A stretch of DNA of 64,000 nucleotides from an uncultured Lachnospiraceae bacterium (lineage in GTDB: Bacteria > Bacillota > Clostridia > Lachnospirales > Lachnospiraceae): positions 1 to 64,000 of the forward strand of contig CAJURU010000011.1 in NCBI GenBank assembly GCA_910588845.1, written 5' to 3'. Positions 22,868 through 30,942 of the stretch are shown here, piece by piece. The notes beneath the pieces were generated by a model, which was given only the letters and a program-made list of their open reading frames with translations, had not been told where the DNA came from and made no database searches. Position 1 is the first letter of the stretch, and every line of letters begins with the position of its first letter. Position numbers and translations under genes: made by a program.

Positions 22868-23122
22868 ATGGAATATACTTATAAGACAAAGGGAACATGC
22901 TCTAGCCAGATTACATTAAATATCGAGGGGAATGTGGTGACAAATATTACATTTACAGGAGGGTGCAATGGGAATTTGAAGGCCATTCCGCGCCTTGTGG
23001 ACGGATGGACGGTAGAGCAGATTGAGGAAAAGCTCTCCGGGCTTCAATGCGGTTTCAAACAGACTTCCTGTGGAGACCAACTAGCGAAAGCCTGCCGGGC
23101 GGCGTACGAAGCACAGAAGTAG
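22868..23122 (+). CDS. TSCPD domain protein (TIGR03905-like)
   Basis: 84 residues starting MEYTYKTKGTCSSQI, with GGCNGN in the middle and LQCGFKQTSCGDQLA near the end: the TSCPD family of short proteins related to the C-terminal domain of some ribonucleotide reductases. The four cysteines may bind zinc. ATG 22868 has GGAAAGGAAAG upstream; an in-frame ATG at 22835 lies before that site. Function unknown; it lies between mntP and the rnf operon. Confidence 0.75.
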   Translation: MEYTYKTKGTCSSQITLNIEGNVVTNITFTGGCNGNLKAIPRLVDGWTVEQIEEKLSGLQCGFKQTSCGDQLAKACRAAYEAQK

Positions 23123-23184
23123 TGGGAAACGAGAATTTTGTCGAAAATATCAAAAAACTATGTACCAATGGAAATAGAATATGG

Positions 23185-23252
23185 TATACTTGACGGTATA
23201 AGGATTTGAGTGCCAGGGGCTACAGTAATAGAAGTGCTTTTGGCATTTGAAC
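23185..23252 (+). promoter_or_regulatory. -10 element and leader hairpin of the rnf operon
   Basis: TATACT at 23185-23190 sits in ATGGTATACTTG, the same context as the feo promoter; no good -35 is present. Downstream TGCCAGGGGC (from 23211) can pair with GTGCTTTTGGCA with several G-U pairs, giving a stem in the leader about 35 bases before rnfC. Confidence 0.45.
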
Positions 23253-23286
23253 GATACAAAAATAATAAGAAAGTGGGGCACGAGAA

Positions 23287-24606
23287 ATGGGTTTCATGAC
23301 ATTTAAGGGCGGCGTTCATCCGCACGATGGAAAAGAATTCTCCAAAGATAAGCCGATACGTGATATTTTACCCAAAGGTGAACTGGTATTTCCTGTTTCC
23401 CAGCATATCGGGGCGCCGGCAAGTCCGATTGTGGCTGTGGGTGATACCGTGCTGAGGGGGCAGAAAATTGCAGAGGCCGGTGGATTCGTATCTGCACCGG
23501 TTTATGCTTCCGTATCCGGTACGGTCAAAGCAATCCAGCCGCGCAGGGGCGCAGTTGGGGATATGGTGAATTCTATCATCATCGAGAATGACGGAGAAAT
23601 GAAGGAAGTAGAGTTTTCACCGGTTGACGATGTGAAGTCTCTATCTAAGGAAGACATTATCGGCAGAGTAAAAGAGGCAGGCGTTGTGGGTATGGGAGGC
23701 GCAGGATTTCCGACCCATGTGAAGTTATCGCCGAAAGAGCCGGAGAAGATTGAATACATAATTGCTAACTGTGCAGAGTGCGAACCGTATCTGACTGCGG
23801 ATTACCGGCGGATGCTGGAGAACCCGCAGGAATTGATAGAGGGTATGCGCATTGTATTACAGTTGTTTGATAATGCCAAGGGGCTGTTTGGTATTGAGGA
23901 TAATAAGCCGGACTGCATACAGAAAATGCAGGAACTTACAAAAGATGAACCTCGCATGGAAGTTTGTCCGTTAAAGACGAAATATCCGCAGGGCGGCGAG
24001 CGTCAGTTGATTTATGCGACCACGAAGCGGGAGATTAACTCCAAGATGCTTCCGGCGGATGCCGGCTGTATTGTAGATAACGTGGAGACATTGATTTCTG
24101 TATATCATGCAGTGAAGCTTGGAAAACCGGTGATGAACCGTATCTTTACGGTGACGGGTGATGCCGCAGCCGAGCCCGGTAATTTTAACATCTGTCTTGG
24201 TATGAGCTATGCAGAGATTTTAGAAGAAGCAGGCGGTTTCAAAGTACAGCCGGAGAAGATTATTTCCGGCGGTCCAATGATGGGATTTTCGATGTTCGGG
24301 TTAGATATCCCGACTACAAAGACATCATCTTCCCTTCTGTGTCTTGCCAAGGATGACGTTGCCGCGAGCGAGACTACGGCGTGTATCAATTGCGGACGCT
24401 GCGTGGCAGCGTGCCCGGAGCAGATTATTCCTACCAGACTGTCTAAAATGGCCAATCATGGAGACATGGAAGGATTTGAAAAATGGAACGGCATGGAATG
24501 TATTGAGTGTGGAAGCTGCAGCTATATCTGTCCGGCAAAAATACCTCTGGCACAGTATATCAGAACCATGAAAAAGCAGATTCTTGCAGAGAGAAGAAAG
24601 AAATAG
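23287..24606 (+). CDS. rnfC: Rnf complex subunit C
   Basis: 439 residues. The N-terminus (FKGGVHPHDGKE) and GMGGAGFPTHVKL, a glycine-rich NADH/FMN-binding stretch like complex I NuoF, are diagnostic. Two 4Fe-4S motifs lie at the C-terminus: CINCGRCVAACP and CIECGSCSYICP. RnfC is the NADH-binding, membrane-associated subunit. First gene of rnfCDGEAB. The start at 23287 has only a weak ribosome-binding site (GTGGGG); ATG 23296 is a possible alternative. Confidence 0.95.
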   Translation: MGFMTFKGGVHPHDGKEFSKDKPIRDILPKGELVFPVSQHIGAPASPIVAVGDTVLRGQKIAEAGGFVSAPVYASVSGTVKAIQPRRGAVGDMVNSIIIENDGEMKEVEFSPVDDVKSLSKEDIIGRVKEAGVVGMGGAGFPTHVKLSPKEPEKIEYIIANCAECEPYLTADYRRMLENPQELIEGMRIVLQLFDNAKGLFGIEDNKPDCIQKMQELTKDEPRMEVCPLKTKYPQGGERQLIYATTKREINSKMLPADAGCIVDNVETLISVYHAVKLGKPVMNRIFTVTGDAAAEPGNFNICLGMSYAEILEEAGGFKVQPEKIISGGPMMGFSMFGLDIPTTKTSSSLLCLAKDDVAASETTACINCGRCVAACPEQIIPTRLSKMANHGDMEGFEKWNGMECIECGSCSYICPAKIPLAQYIRTMKKQILAERRKK

Positions 24607-24695
24607 CAGCAGCTTAGGAAACAAACACCCCGCAGCGGGCAGGCATGGCTTTGGCCGGTTGTGGAGGGACTAAAAAGAGAAAGAGGTGTCTTATT

Positions 24696-25631
24696 GTGAG
24701 TGATTTATATAACGTATCGTCATCATCACATGTCCGTGATAAAGATACATCCGCTAGAATCATGCTTTATGTGGTAATCGCGTTGTTGCCGGCAAGCATA
24801 TTTGGCGTTATCAATTTCGGGATACGCGCATTGGCGCTGATTCTGGTATGTATTGCAGTTTGTGTGGCTTCTGAATGGGTTTTTGAGAAGCTTATCCATA
24901 AAAAAAGTACAATTAACGATTTCAGCGCCGTGGTAACTGGTCTGTTACTGGCTTTGAATCTGCCTCATACGCTTCCCATCTGGCAGGCAATCCTGGGTAG
25001 TGTATTTGCGATTGTGATTGTTAAAATGCTGTTCGGCGGTTTAGGGCAGAATTTCATGAATCCTGCGCTGGGCGCGAGATGTTTCCTGCTTGTATCGTTT
25101 GCCGGGACAATGACAAGTTTTACATACGATGGCGTCACCGGGGCAACGCCTCTTGCCTTGATAAGGAATGGAGAGACCGTGGACACGATGAAGATGTTTT
25201 TGGGAACCACGGCGGGAACGATCGGCGAGACCAGCGTAGTTGCTATTTTAATTGGAGCAATCATTTTGATTCTGTTCGGCGTGATTGATTTAAGAATTCC
25301 GGCAAGCTATATTATTTCTTTTGCCGTATTTATTCTGCTGTTTGGCGGGCACGGATTCGATATGAATTATCTGACTGCGCAGCTTTGCGGCGGCGGTCTG
25401 ATGTTAGGCGCATTCTTTATGGCAACCGATTATGTGACTTCACCGATTACCCCGACGGGCAAAATTGTATTTGGAATTTTATTGGGTGTTCTCACCGGAT
25501 TATTCCGTGTTTTCGGCGCTAATGCAGAGGGAGTTTCTTTTGCGATTATCTTAGGCAACCTTCTGGTGCCGATTATTGAGAAGTTTACAATTCCAAGGGC
25601 ATTTGGACAGAAAAAAGGAGGTCAGGCATGA
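24696..25631 (+). CDS. rnfD: Rnf complex subunit D
   Basis: About 311 residues with ten or so membrane helices. DGVTGATPLAL contains the threonine to which FMN is covalently attached by ApbE. The GTG start at 24696 (giving MSDLYNVSSSSHVRD) lies after AGAGGTG and matches the usual family start; the upstream ATG at 24645 gives a Cys- and Lys-rich N-terminus unlike other RnfD. The stop overlaps the rnfG start (ATGA). Confidence 0.9.
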   Translation: MSDLYNVSSSSHVRDKDTSARIMLYVVIALLPASIFGVINFGIRALALILVCIAVCVASEWVFEKLIHKKSTINDFSAVVTGLLLALNLPHTLPIWQAILGSVFAIVIVKMLFGGLGQNFMNPALGARCFLLVSFAGTMTSFTYDGVTGATPLALIRNGETVDTMKMFLGTTAGTIGETSVVAILIGAIILILFGVIDLRIPASYIISFAVFILLFGGHGFDMNYLTAQLCGGGLMLGAFFMATDYVTSPITPTGKIVFGILLGVLTGLFRVFGANAEGVSFAIILGNLLVPIIEKFTIPRAFGQKKGGQA

Positions 25632-26239
25632 ATAAGAAGATTATACATGACGCGTTGATTTTAACGGCCTTTACACTGGTGCTGGGATTTCTGCTGGGGG
25701 CTGTCTATGAGATAACCAAAGAGCCCATTGCAGCGGCAGAAAAAGCAGCGTTGGATGAAGCATACAAAGTTGTATTTGCTGATGCAGCTTCTTTTGAGGA
25801 AGATACAGAGTTTGATGCGGCAAAAGCGGCAGAGCTTATTGCAGCAAGTGAATTTCCCAACGATGAGATAACGGCAGTAAATAAAGCATTAGATGCGTCC
25901 GGCAATGTCCTGGGTTATGTCATCAATGTTACCTCTCATGAGGGAAGCCAGGCGGATATTTCATTTTCTGTGGGTATCACCAATGAGGGGATTTTGAATG
26001 GCTACTCCATTACGTCCATCAGCGAGACGCCGGGACTTGGCGTGCTGGTGCAGGAAGAGCCGTTTTATTCTCAGTTTGAAGGGAAGTCTGAGGAGACTTA
26101 CACGGTCGTAAAATCTGCTCCGGCAGCAGAGAATGAAATCCAGGCAGTCACAGGTGCAACCATTTCTTCCAGGGCGGTCACCAATGGTGTCAATGCATGT
26201 CTGGAATATTTCAGAAGCGCTTTGCAGGGAGGTAACTAG
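25628..26239 (+). CDS. rnfG: Rnf complex subunit G
   Basis: 203 residues: one N-terminal membrane helix (about 7-27) and an extracellular FMN-binding domain. The flavinylation motif is AVTGATISSRAVTNGV, in which the second threonine should carry the FMN. Coupled to rnfD by a 4-base overlap. The domain passes electrons between the cytoplasmic and membrane flavins and the ferredoxin-linked RnfB. Confidence 0.94.
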   Translation: MNKKIIHDALILTAFTLVLGFLLGAVYEITKEPIAAAEKAALDEAYKVVFADAASFEEDTEFDAAKAAELIAASEFPNDEITAVNKALDASGNVLGYVINVTSHEGSQADISFSVGITNEGILNGYSITSISETPGLGVLVQEEPFYSQFEGKSEETYTVVKSAPAAENEIQAVTGATISSRAVTNGVNACLEYFRSALQGGN

Positions 26240-26241
26240 GT

Positions 26242-26916
26242 ATGAATAAATATGTAGAACGTTTATATAATGGTATCATCAAAGAAAACCCCACATTTGT
26301 ATTGATGTTGGGCATGTGTCCGACGCTTGCGGTAACATCCTCCGCGATTAATGGTATCGGTATGGGCTTGTCCACGACAGTCGTGCTTGTAATGTCCAAT
26401 CTGCTGATATCCATGTTCCGCAAAGTGATTCCTAATGGCGTGCGTATGCCGGCTTACATTGTTGTGGTGGCATCTCTGGTTACGATCGTACAGTTTGTCA
26501 TGCAGGCATATACACCAGCCCTTTCTGCATCATTGGGCGTATATATTCCGCTGATCGTTGTAAACTGTATTATTTTGGGAAGAGCGGAGAGCTATGCTTC
26601 TAAGAATCCTATTATGCCGTCTATTTTTGACGGTGTCGGCATGGGGCTTGGATTTACGGTTGGTTTGACGTTTATCGGTTTGATTCGCCAGATTTTGGGA
26701 GCGAATCTTGGTATTACCGTGTTTATCATGGCGCCCGGGGCGTTCCTGGTACTGGCATTCTTAGTTGCAGGCATGAATGTTATTCGGGATAAAATGGAAA
26801 AGAAGGGCAAGCCTCTGGCAGCTCCTTCTGGCTGTCTTTCCGGGGACTGCGCAAGCTGTACGCAGTCTGCAATGTGCACCGGTAAATTATCATCCGCAAA
26901 GAACTCGGAAGAATAG
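26242..26916 (+). CDS. rnfE: Rnf complex subunit E, with a cysteine-rich tail
   Basis: 224 residues with six membrane helices and the paired RnfA/RnfE motif (GMCPTLAVTSSAINGIGMG). An unusual C-terminal tail of about 35 residues after the last helix has four cysteines in CLSGDCASC and AMCTG, spaced C-x4-C-x2-C-x5-C, which could bind a metal or an iron-sulfur cluster; I do not know this as a general feature of RnfE. The other parts are typical. Start ATG 26242 after GGGAGG. Confidence 0.92.
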   Translation: MNKYVERLYNGIIKENPTFVLMLGMCPTLAVTSSAINGIGMGLSTTVVLVMSNLLISMFRKVIPNGVRMPAYIVVVASLVTIVQFVMQAYTPALSASLGVYIPLIVVNCIILGRAESYASKNPIMPSIFDGVGMGLGFTVGLTFIGLIRQILGANLGITVFIMAPGAFLVLAFLVAGMNVIRDKMEKKGKPLAAPSGCLSGDCASCTQSAMCTGKLSSAKNSEE

Positions 26917-26928
26917 GAGGCAGAATAG

Positions 26929-27504
26929 ATGAAAGAATTATTGATCATTGCAATCGGCTCTGCCATTGTAAATAATGTAGTGTTAAGCCAGTTCCTGGGA
27001 ATCTGTCCATTCCTGGGTGTTTCCAAGAAGACCAATACCGCAGCCGGCATGGGCGGCGCAGTTATCTTCGTTATTACGCTGGCGTCTTTTGTTACCGGAT
27101 TAATATACAAGTTTATCCTCGCACCGTTCCATGTAGAATATCTACAGACCATCGTATTTATTCTTGTGATTGCATCTTTGGTGCAGTTTGTGGAAATGTT
27201 CTTAAAGAAGAATATGCCTCCATTGTATGAGTCATTGGGCGTATACCTTCCGCTGATTACTACCAACTGTGCAGTATTGGGTGTTGCTTTGACAAATGTA
27301 ACCAAAGGTTACGATTTATTGCAGGGTGTGGTAAACGGCCTGGCTACTTCTGTAGGATTTTTCATTGCTATTGTGATTATGGCGGGTCTTCGTGAGAAGA
27401 TTGAGTACAACGATATTCCCAAACGTTTTCAGGGAACGGCAATTGTCTTGATTACGGCAAGCTTGATGTCAATCGCCTTCATGGGATTCTCAGGGATGAT
27501 TTGA
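26929..27504 (+). CDS. rnfA: Rnf complex subunit A
   Basis: 191 residues with six membrane helices; NNVVLSQFLGICPFLGVSKK near the start and TTNCAVLGVAL in the middle are diagnostic. The cysteines in the two half-membrane helices of RnfA and RnfE hold an iron-sulfur cluster in the membrane that moves electrons across it. Its TGA at 27502-27504 is the first bases of a long hairpin that separates it from rnfB. Confidence 0.95.
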   Translation: MKELLIIAIGSAIVNNVVLSQFLGICPFLGVSKKTNTAAGMGGAVIFVITLASFVTGLIYKFILAPFHVEYLQTIVFILVIASLVQFVEMFLKKNMPPLYESLGVYLPLITTNCAVLGVALTNVTKGYDLLQGVVNGLATSVGFFIAIVIMAGLREKIEYNDIPKRFQGTAIVLITASLMSIAFMGFSGMI

Positions 27505-27546
27505 CCTAAGGAGGGACCCAGCGAAGCTGGGAGGATGCCTTAGGTC
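27503..27546 (+). other. Long two-level hairpin between rnfA and rnfB
   Basis: An outer perfect stem, GACCTAAGG (27503-27511) with CCTTAGGTC (27538-27546), encloses an inner perfect stem CCCAGC-gaa-GCTGGG (27517-27531). No run of T follows, so it is probably not a terminator. It may stabilise or separate the message between rnfA and rnfB. Confidence 0.7.
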
Positions 27547-27582
27547 TCTTGGAGTAATCAAAGAAGGAAAAAGGAGGAAAAC

Positions 27583-28383
27583 ATGAATATAGGAGCAATT
27601 ATCATTGCCGCCCTGGTAGTGGGCGGAAGCGGTATTCTGCTGGGCTTATTCCTGGGAATTTTCGGGGAGAAGTTCAAAGTAGAAGTAGATGAAAGGGAAG
27701 AAGCCATCATGGGCGTACTTCCTGGCAATAACTGCGGCGGCTGCGGATATGCCGGATGTTCCGGTCTTGCGGCAGCCATTGTAAAAGGGGAAGCGCCGGT
27801 CAACCAATGTCCGGTAGGCGGCGCCCCTATAGCTGCACAGATTGGTGAAATTATGGGTGTTTCTGCTGAGGAGGGTGCAAGAAAGGTAGCGTTTGTGAAA
27901 TGTGCCGGTGACTGTGAAAAGGCAAAACAGGACTATAAATACACAGGCGTCGAAGACTGTGCATCTATGGCCTTTATCCCCAATGGCGGACCCAAAGGAT
28001 GTAATTACGGCTGTCTGGGCTATGGAAGCTGTGTGAAAGCTTGTCCGTTTGATGCCGTACATATTATTAACGGCATAGCAGTGGTAGACAAGGAAGCTTG
28101 TAAGGCATGCGGCAAATGTGTGGCGGCATGTCCTAAGAACTTGATTGAGCTGATTCCTTACGATGCGAAGAATAAGGTACAATGCAATTCTAAGGACAAA
28201 GGCAAGGATGTTATGGCTGCTTGTTCTGTAGGTTGTATCGGCTGTCATCTCTGTGAAAAGAACTGCCCGGAGGGTGCAGTTACGGTGACCGATAATATTG
28301 CGCATATTGATTATGAGAAGTGTACCGGCTGTGGTACATGCGCAGAGAAATGCCCGAAAAAGATCATCAGTAAGGCAGTTTAA
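27583..28383 (+). CDS. rnfB: Rnf complex subunit B, ferredoxin-oxidising
   Basis: 266 residues. One N-terminal membrane helix (about 3-25), then a Fe-S domain with NNCGGCGYAGC and NQCPVGG, followed by several ferredoxin-like clusters (CNYGCLGYGSCVKACP, CKACGKCVAACP, CIGCHLCEKNCP, CTGCGTCAEKCP). RnfB takes electrons from reduced ferredoxin. Last gene of the operon, with AAAGGAGG before ATG 27583 and a terminator after. Confidence 0.95.
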   Translation: MNIGAIIIAALVVGGSGILLGLFLGIFGEKFKVEVDEREEAIMGVLPGNNCGGCGYAGCSGLAAAIVKGEAPVNQCPVGGAPIAAQIGEIMGVSAEEGARKVAFVKCAGDCEKAKQDYKYTGVEDCASMAFIPNGGPKGCNYGCLGYGSCVKACPFDAVHIINGIAVVDKEACKACGKCVAACPKNLIELIPYDAKNKVQCNSKDKGKDVMAACSVGCIGCHLCEKNCPEGAVTVTDNIAHIDYEKCTGCGTCAEKCPKKIISKAV

Positions 28384-28449
28384 AAGGACAGAATCGTCCG
28401 ACAACTACCGGCAAGGCAGTTAGGAACAAATTATCCTATCATTAATCGA

Positions 28450-28491
28450 GAAAGCGGAAAATGCCATGCAACGCACTTTTCGCTTTCTTTT
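28450..28491 (+). terminator. Terminator of the rnf operon
   Basis: GAAAGCGGAAAATGC (28450-28464) and GCACTTTTCGCTTTC (28473-28487) form a stem with two mismatches, followed by TTTTAT. Confidence 0.75.
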
Positions 28492-28513
28492 ATGCCCACT
28501 AAAGGAGATAATC

Positions 28514-29833
28514 ATGCAATATACTGGATACGAACAGATATGGATGTTTTTTATATATAGTTTTTTAGGTTGGTGCCTGGAGGTGATCTACGCAGCGGCA
28601 GGGCGCAGAAAATTTGTAAACCGAGGATTTTTGAATGGCATTTTATGCCCGGTTTATGGATTTTCTATGGTGTTTATGCTGGTGTTTATGGATTCTCTGA
28701 AAGGGAAATGGTTTTATCTCTTTCTGGGATGTATGATTGTGGGAACCGTTACGGAGCTTATGACAGGCCTGGCATTGGAGAAAATATTTCACCTGCGTCT
28801 GTGGAATTATTCCGAAAGAAAATTTCAGGCGGGCGGTTATATCTGTCTTACGGCATCTCTGGTTTGGGGAATGCTGGGCTGGTTAGTGGTAAAATTTATA
28901 AATCCATTTTTTCTTGTAGTAATCCGTAAAGTGCCTGGAATTCCCGGCATGATTCTTATGTTTATCTCATTGATGATACTTGCTGCCGACACGGTGACAA
29001 CTACAGCGGCATTGCTGAAAATAAAAAATCAGAATCCGGCTTTTGCCGAGATTGCCGAAGGATTTACACAGGCCTCGAAATCACTGGAAGGATTTATCAT
29101 AAAGCTGGTGCACAAGAGGGTGCATCGTGCGTTTCCTAGCTTGGAGAAGAAGGAAGCGGAAGAAGAGCGGCAAGAGCAAATCTATCGGGAAACCGTGTTT
29201 GCCTACGGTTGCAGCTTTTACAAGGTGTTCTGGATTTTTATGCTGGGGGCATTCCTGGGAGATCTGACGGAGACAGTATTTTGCCGATTTTCCATGGGAT
29301 GGTGGATGAGCCGCAGCAGTGTGGTCTATGGTACGTTCAGCCTTGTTTGGGGGCTTGGCGTTGCTGGAATTACAATCCTTTTGTATCGTTATCGTAATCG
29401 GGAAGACCGTTATATCTTTTTTGCCGGTACATTGTTGGGCGGCGCTTATGAATACATATGCAGCGTATTTACAGAATTGGCATTTGGCACGGTATTCTGG
29501 GACTACAGCAAAATACCTTTTAACCTTGGCGGGCGTATAAATCTTTTGTTTTGCTTTTTTTGGGGCATAGCGGCCTGGGTGTGGATGAAACTGCTTTATC
29601 CCAAGGTATCGGATTTGATTGAAAAGGTACCGAAGAGGCCTGGAACATGGGTTACATATGTTGTGTTAGTGTTTATGGTTGGCAATGTGCTTCTTTCCGG
29701 TATTGCTCTGAGCCGCTACAGCGAACGGGCAAGTGGAATCAAAGCAAATAATGCGTTGTCAGAGTGGATAGATGAGAGATTTCCAGACGAGCGGATGGAA
29801 CGAATCTATCCAAGCGCCAAAATAAGAAAATAG
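28514..29833 (+). CDS. Membrane protein with two CmpB-type (PF06541) domains
   Basis: About 439 residues from ATG 28514, which has AAAGGAG upstream (the ATG at 28466 lies inside the rnf terminator). The protein consists of two homologous halves, each of several membrane helices. The first half has SFLGWCLEVIYAAAGRRKFVNRGFLNG, the second AFLGDLTETVFCRFSMGWWMSRSSVVYG: the signature of the 'putative ABC transporter permease' family. The C-terminal tail is soluble. The function of the family is not established; no ATPase is adjacent. Confidence 0.8.
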   Translation: MQYTGYEQIWMFFIYSFLGWCLEVIYAAAGRRKFVNRGFLNGILCPVYGFSMVFMLVFMDSLKGKWFYLFLGCMIVGTVTELMTGLALEKIFHLRLWNYSERKFQAGGYICLTASLVWGMLGWLVVKFINPFFLVVIRKVPGIPGMILMFISLMILAADTVTTTAALLKIKNQNPAFAEIAEGFTQASKSLEGFIIKLVHKRVHRAFPSLEKKEAEEERQEQIYRETVFAYGCSFYKVFWIFMLGAFLGDLTETVFCRFSMGWWMSRSSVVYGTFSLVWGLGVAGITILLYRYRNREDRYIFFAGTLLGGAYEYICSVFTELAFGTVFWDYSKIPFNLGGRINLLFCFFWGIAAWVWMKLLYPKVSDLIEKVPKRPGTWVTYVVLVFMVGNVLLSGIALSRYSERASGIKANNALSEWIDERFPDERMERIYPSAKIRK

Positions 29834-29875
29834 CAGTGAAAAACAGATTATATAAGGAAGCAGGAGTTATATTTT

Positions 29876-30724
29876 ATGGAAGAGAAAGCGTATTTTAAGA
29901 AGAAAAAGCGGGTGGTCGTCAAGATTGGCTCCTCCTCAATCAATCACAAAGAGACAGGAAAATTAAATTTTACAAAACTGGAAAAGCTGGTGCGCGAGCT
30001 TTGCGATATCCGAAATCAGGGAATAGACGTGTGTCTTGTAAGTTCGGGCGCGATTGCCGTAGGGCGTTCCGTTATGGGCTTTTTGGAACGCCCGAAAGAC
30101 ATTTCTACGAAGCAGGCATGCGCGGCAGTGGGACAGGCAAGGCTCATGATGACATATCAGAAAATGTTTGCTGAATACCATCAGACGGTAGGCCAGGTAT
30201 TAATGACGAAAGGGACGATGCTTGACAACGTTTCCCGCAAGAATGCGCAGAATACCTTTGAAGAGTTGTTTCGTTTGGGTGTGATTCCCATTGTTAATGA
30301 GAATGACACCGTTTCCACTTATGAGATGCGGTTTGGAGACAATGATAGTCTGTCCGCGATCGTGGCGGCTTTGGCAGGAGCTGATTTGTTGATTCTGTTA
30401 TCGGACATTGATGGTCTGTTCACGGACGATCCGCGCCAAAATGCGGATGCCAGGTTGATCCATGTCGTGGAGGAACTGGATGAAAATGTTATATCTATGG
30501 CAAAAGGGACTACCGGAAGCGATGTGGGAACCGGCGGCATGGAGACGAAATTGATTGCAGCACAGATTGCAACGCGGTCTGGTGCAGACATGATTATTGC
30601 CAATGGAGAAGACGTGGGAATTTTACACAGGATTTTCCGAGGAGAGTTCGTGGGAACCTTGTTTAAAGAACATTACGACGAGGATTTCTATATTGCAGAT
30701 TTTATAGAACAAAGTATGGACTAA
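29876..30724 (+). CDS. proB: Glutamate 5-kinase without PUA domain
   Basis: 282 residues of amino-acid kinase fold: VVVKIGSSSIN (ATP-binding start), VSSGAIAVGR, IVNENDTVSTYE and FGDNDSLSAIVAALAGADLLILLSDIDGL. The C-terminal PUA domain of E. coli ProB is absent, as in many Clostridia. The enzyme phosphorylates glutamate in the first step of proline synthesis. Its partner proA is 2.7 kb downstream, with a reversed pfp gene in between. Confidence 0.94.
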   Translation: MEEKAYFKKKKRVVVKIGSSSINHKETGKLNFTKLEKLVRELCDIRNQGIDVCLVSSGAIAVGRSVMGFLERPKDISTKQACAAVGQARLMMTYQKMFAEYHQTVGQVLMTKGTMLDNVSRKNAQNTFEELFRLGVIPIVNENDTVSTYEMRFGDNDSLSAIVAALAGADLLILLSDIDGLFTDDPRQNADARLIHVVEELDENVISMAKGTTGSDVGTGGMETKLIAAQIATRSGADMIIANGEDVGILHRIFRGEFVGTLFKEHYDEDFYIADFIEQSMD

Positions 30725-30843
30725 AAGGTTGCTAAAGTTTTTTAGTTACTGAATGACGTCGCAAATTATCTCAAAAAATGTTGAAAGATTAGTCCGATAT
30801 CGAAAGATTACCAAGAAATGAAGAACGCAAAAGGAGGAACTTT

Positions 30844-30912
30844 ATGAAAATAGGAACCATTATAAACGCTTTAGCGTGGCAAAGTCCTTCCTATAAAATA
30901 AATCCCCCATAA
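30844..30912 (+). CDS. Possible 22-aa open reading frame
   Basis: ATG 30844 follows a strong AAAGGAGG (30830-30837) at ideal spacing and encodes MKIGTIINALAWQSPSYKINPP before a TAA that lies in the left arm of the pfp terminator. Either the start of a lost gene or a true small peptide. No homologue is recognised. Confidence 0.3.
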   Translation: MKIGTIINALAWQSPSYKINPP

Positions 30913-30934
30913 CAGAACTTGGCGTTATGGGGGA
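30891..30934 (-). terminator. Terminator of pfp
   Basis: On the minus strand TCCCCCATAAC (30934-30924) and GTTATGGGGGA (30913-30903) form a perfect 11-base stem followed by TTTATTTTA. It lies nine bases after the pfp stop. Confidence 0.85.
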
Positions 30935-30942
30935 TTCTTGTA

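Noticed and set aside
23185..23190. Fur- or Rex-type operator near the rnf promoter
   Set aside because: No convincing inverted repeat fitting those consensus sites was seen; only the -10 box and a leader stem could be supported.
27646..28404. 252-codon minus-strand frame opposite rnfB
   Set aside because: Antisense shadow of the iron-sulfur protein; no start signal or domain.
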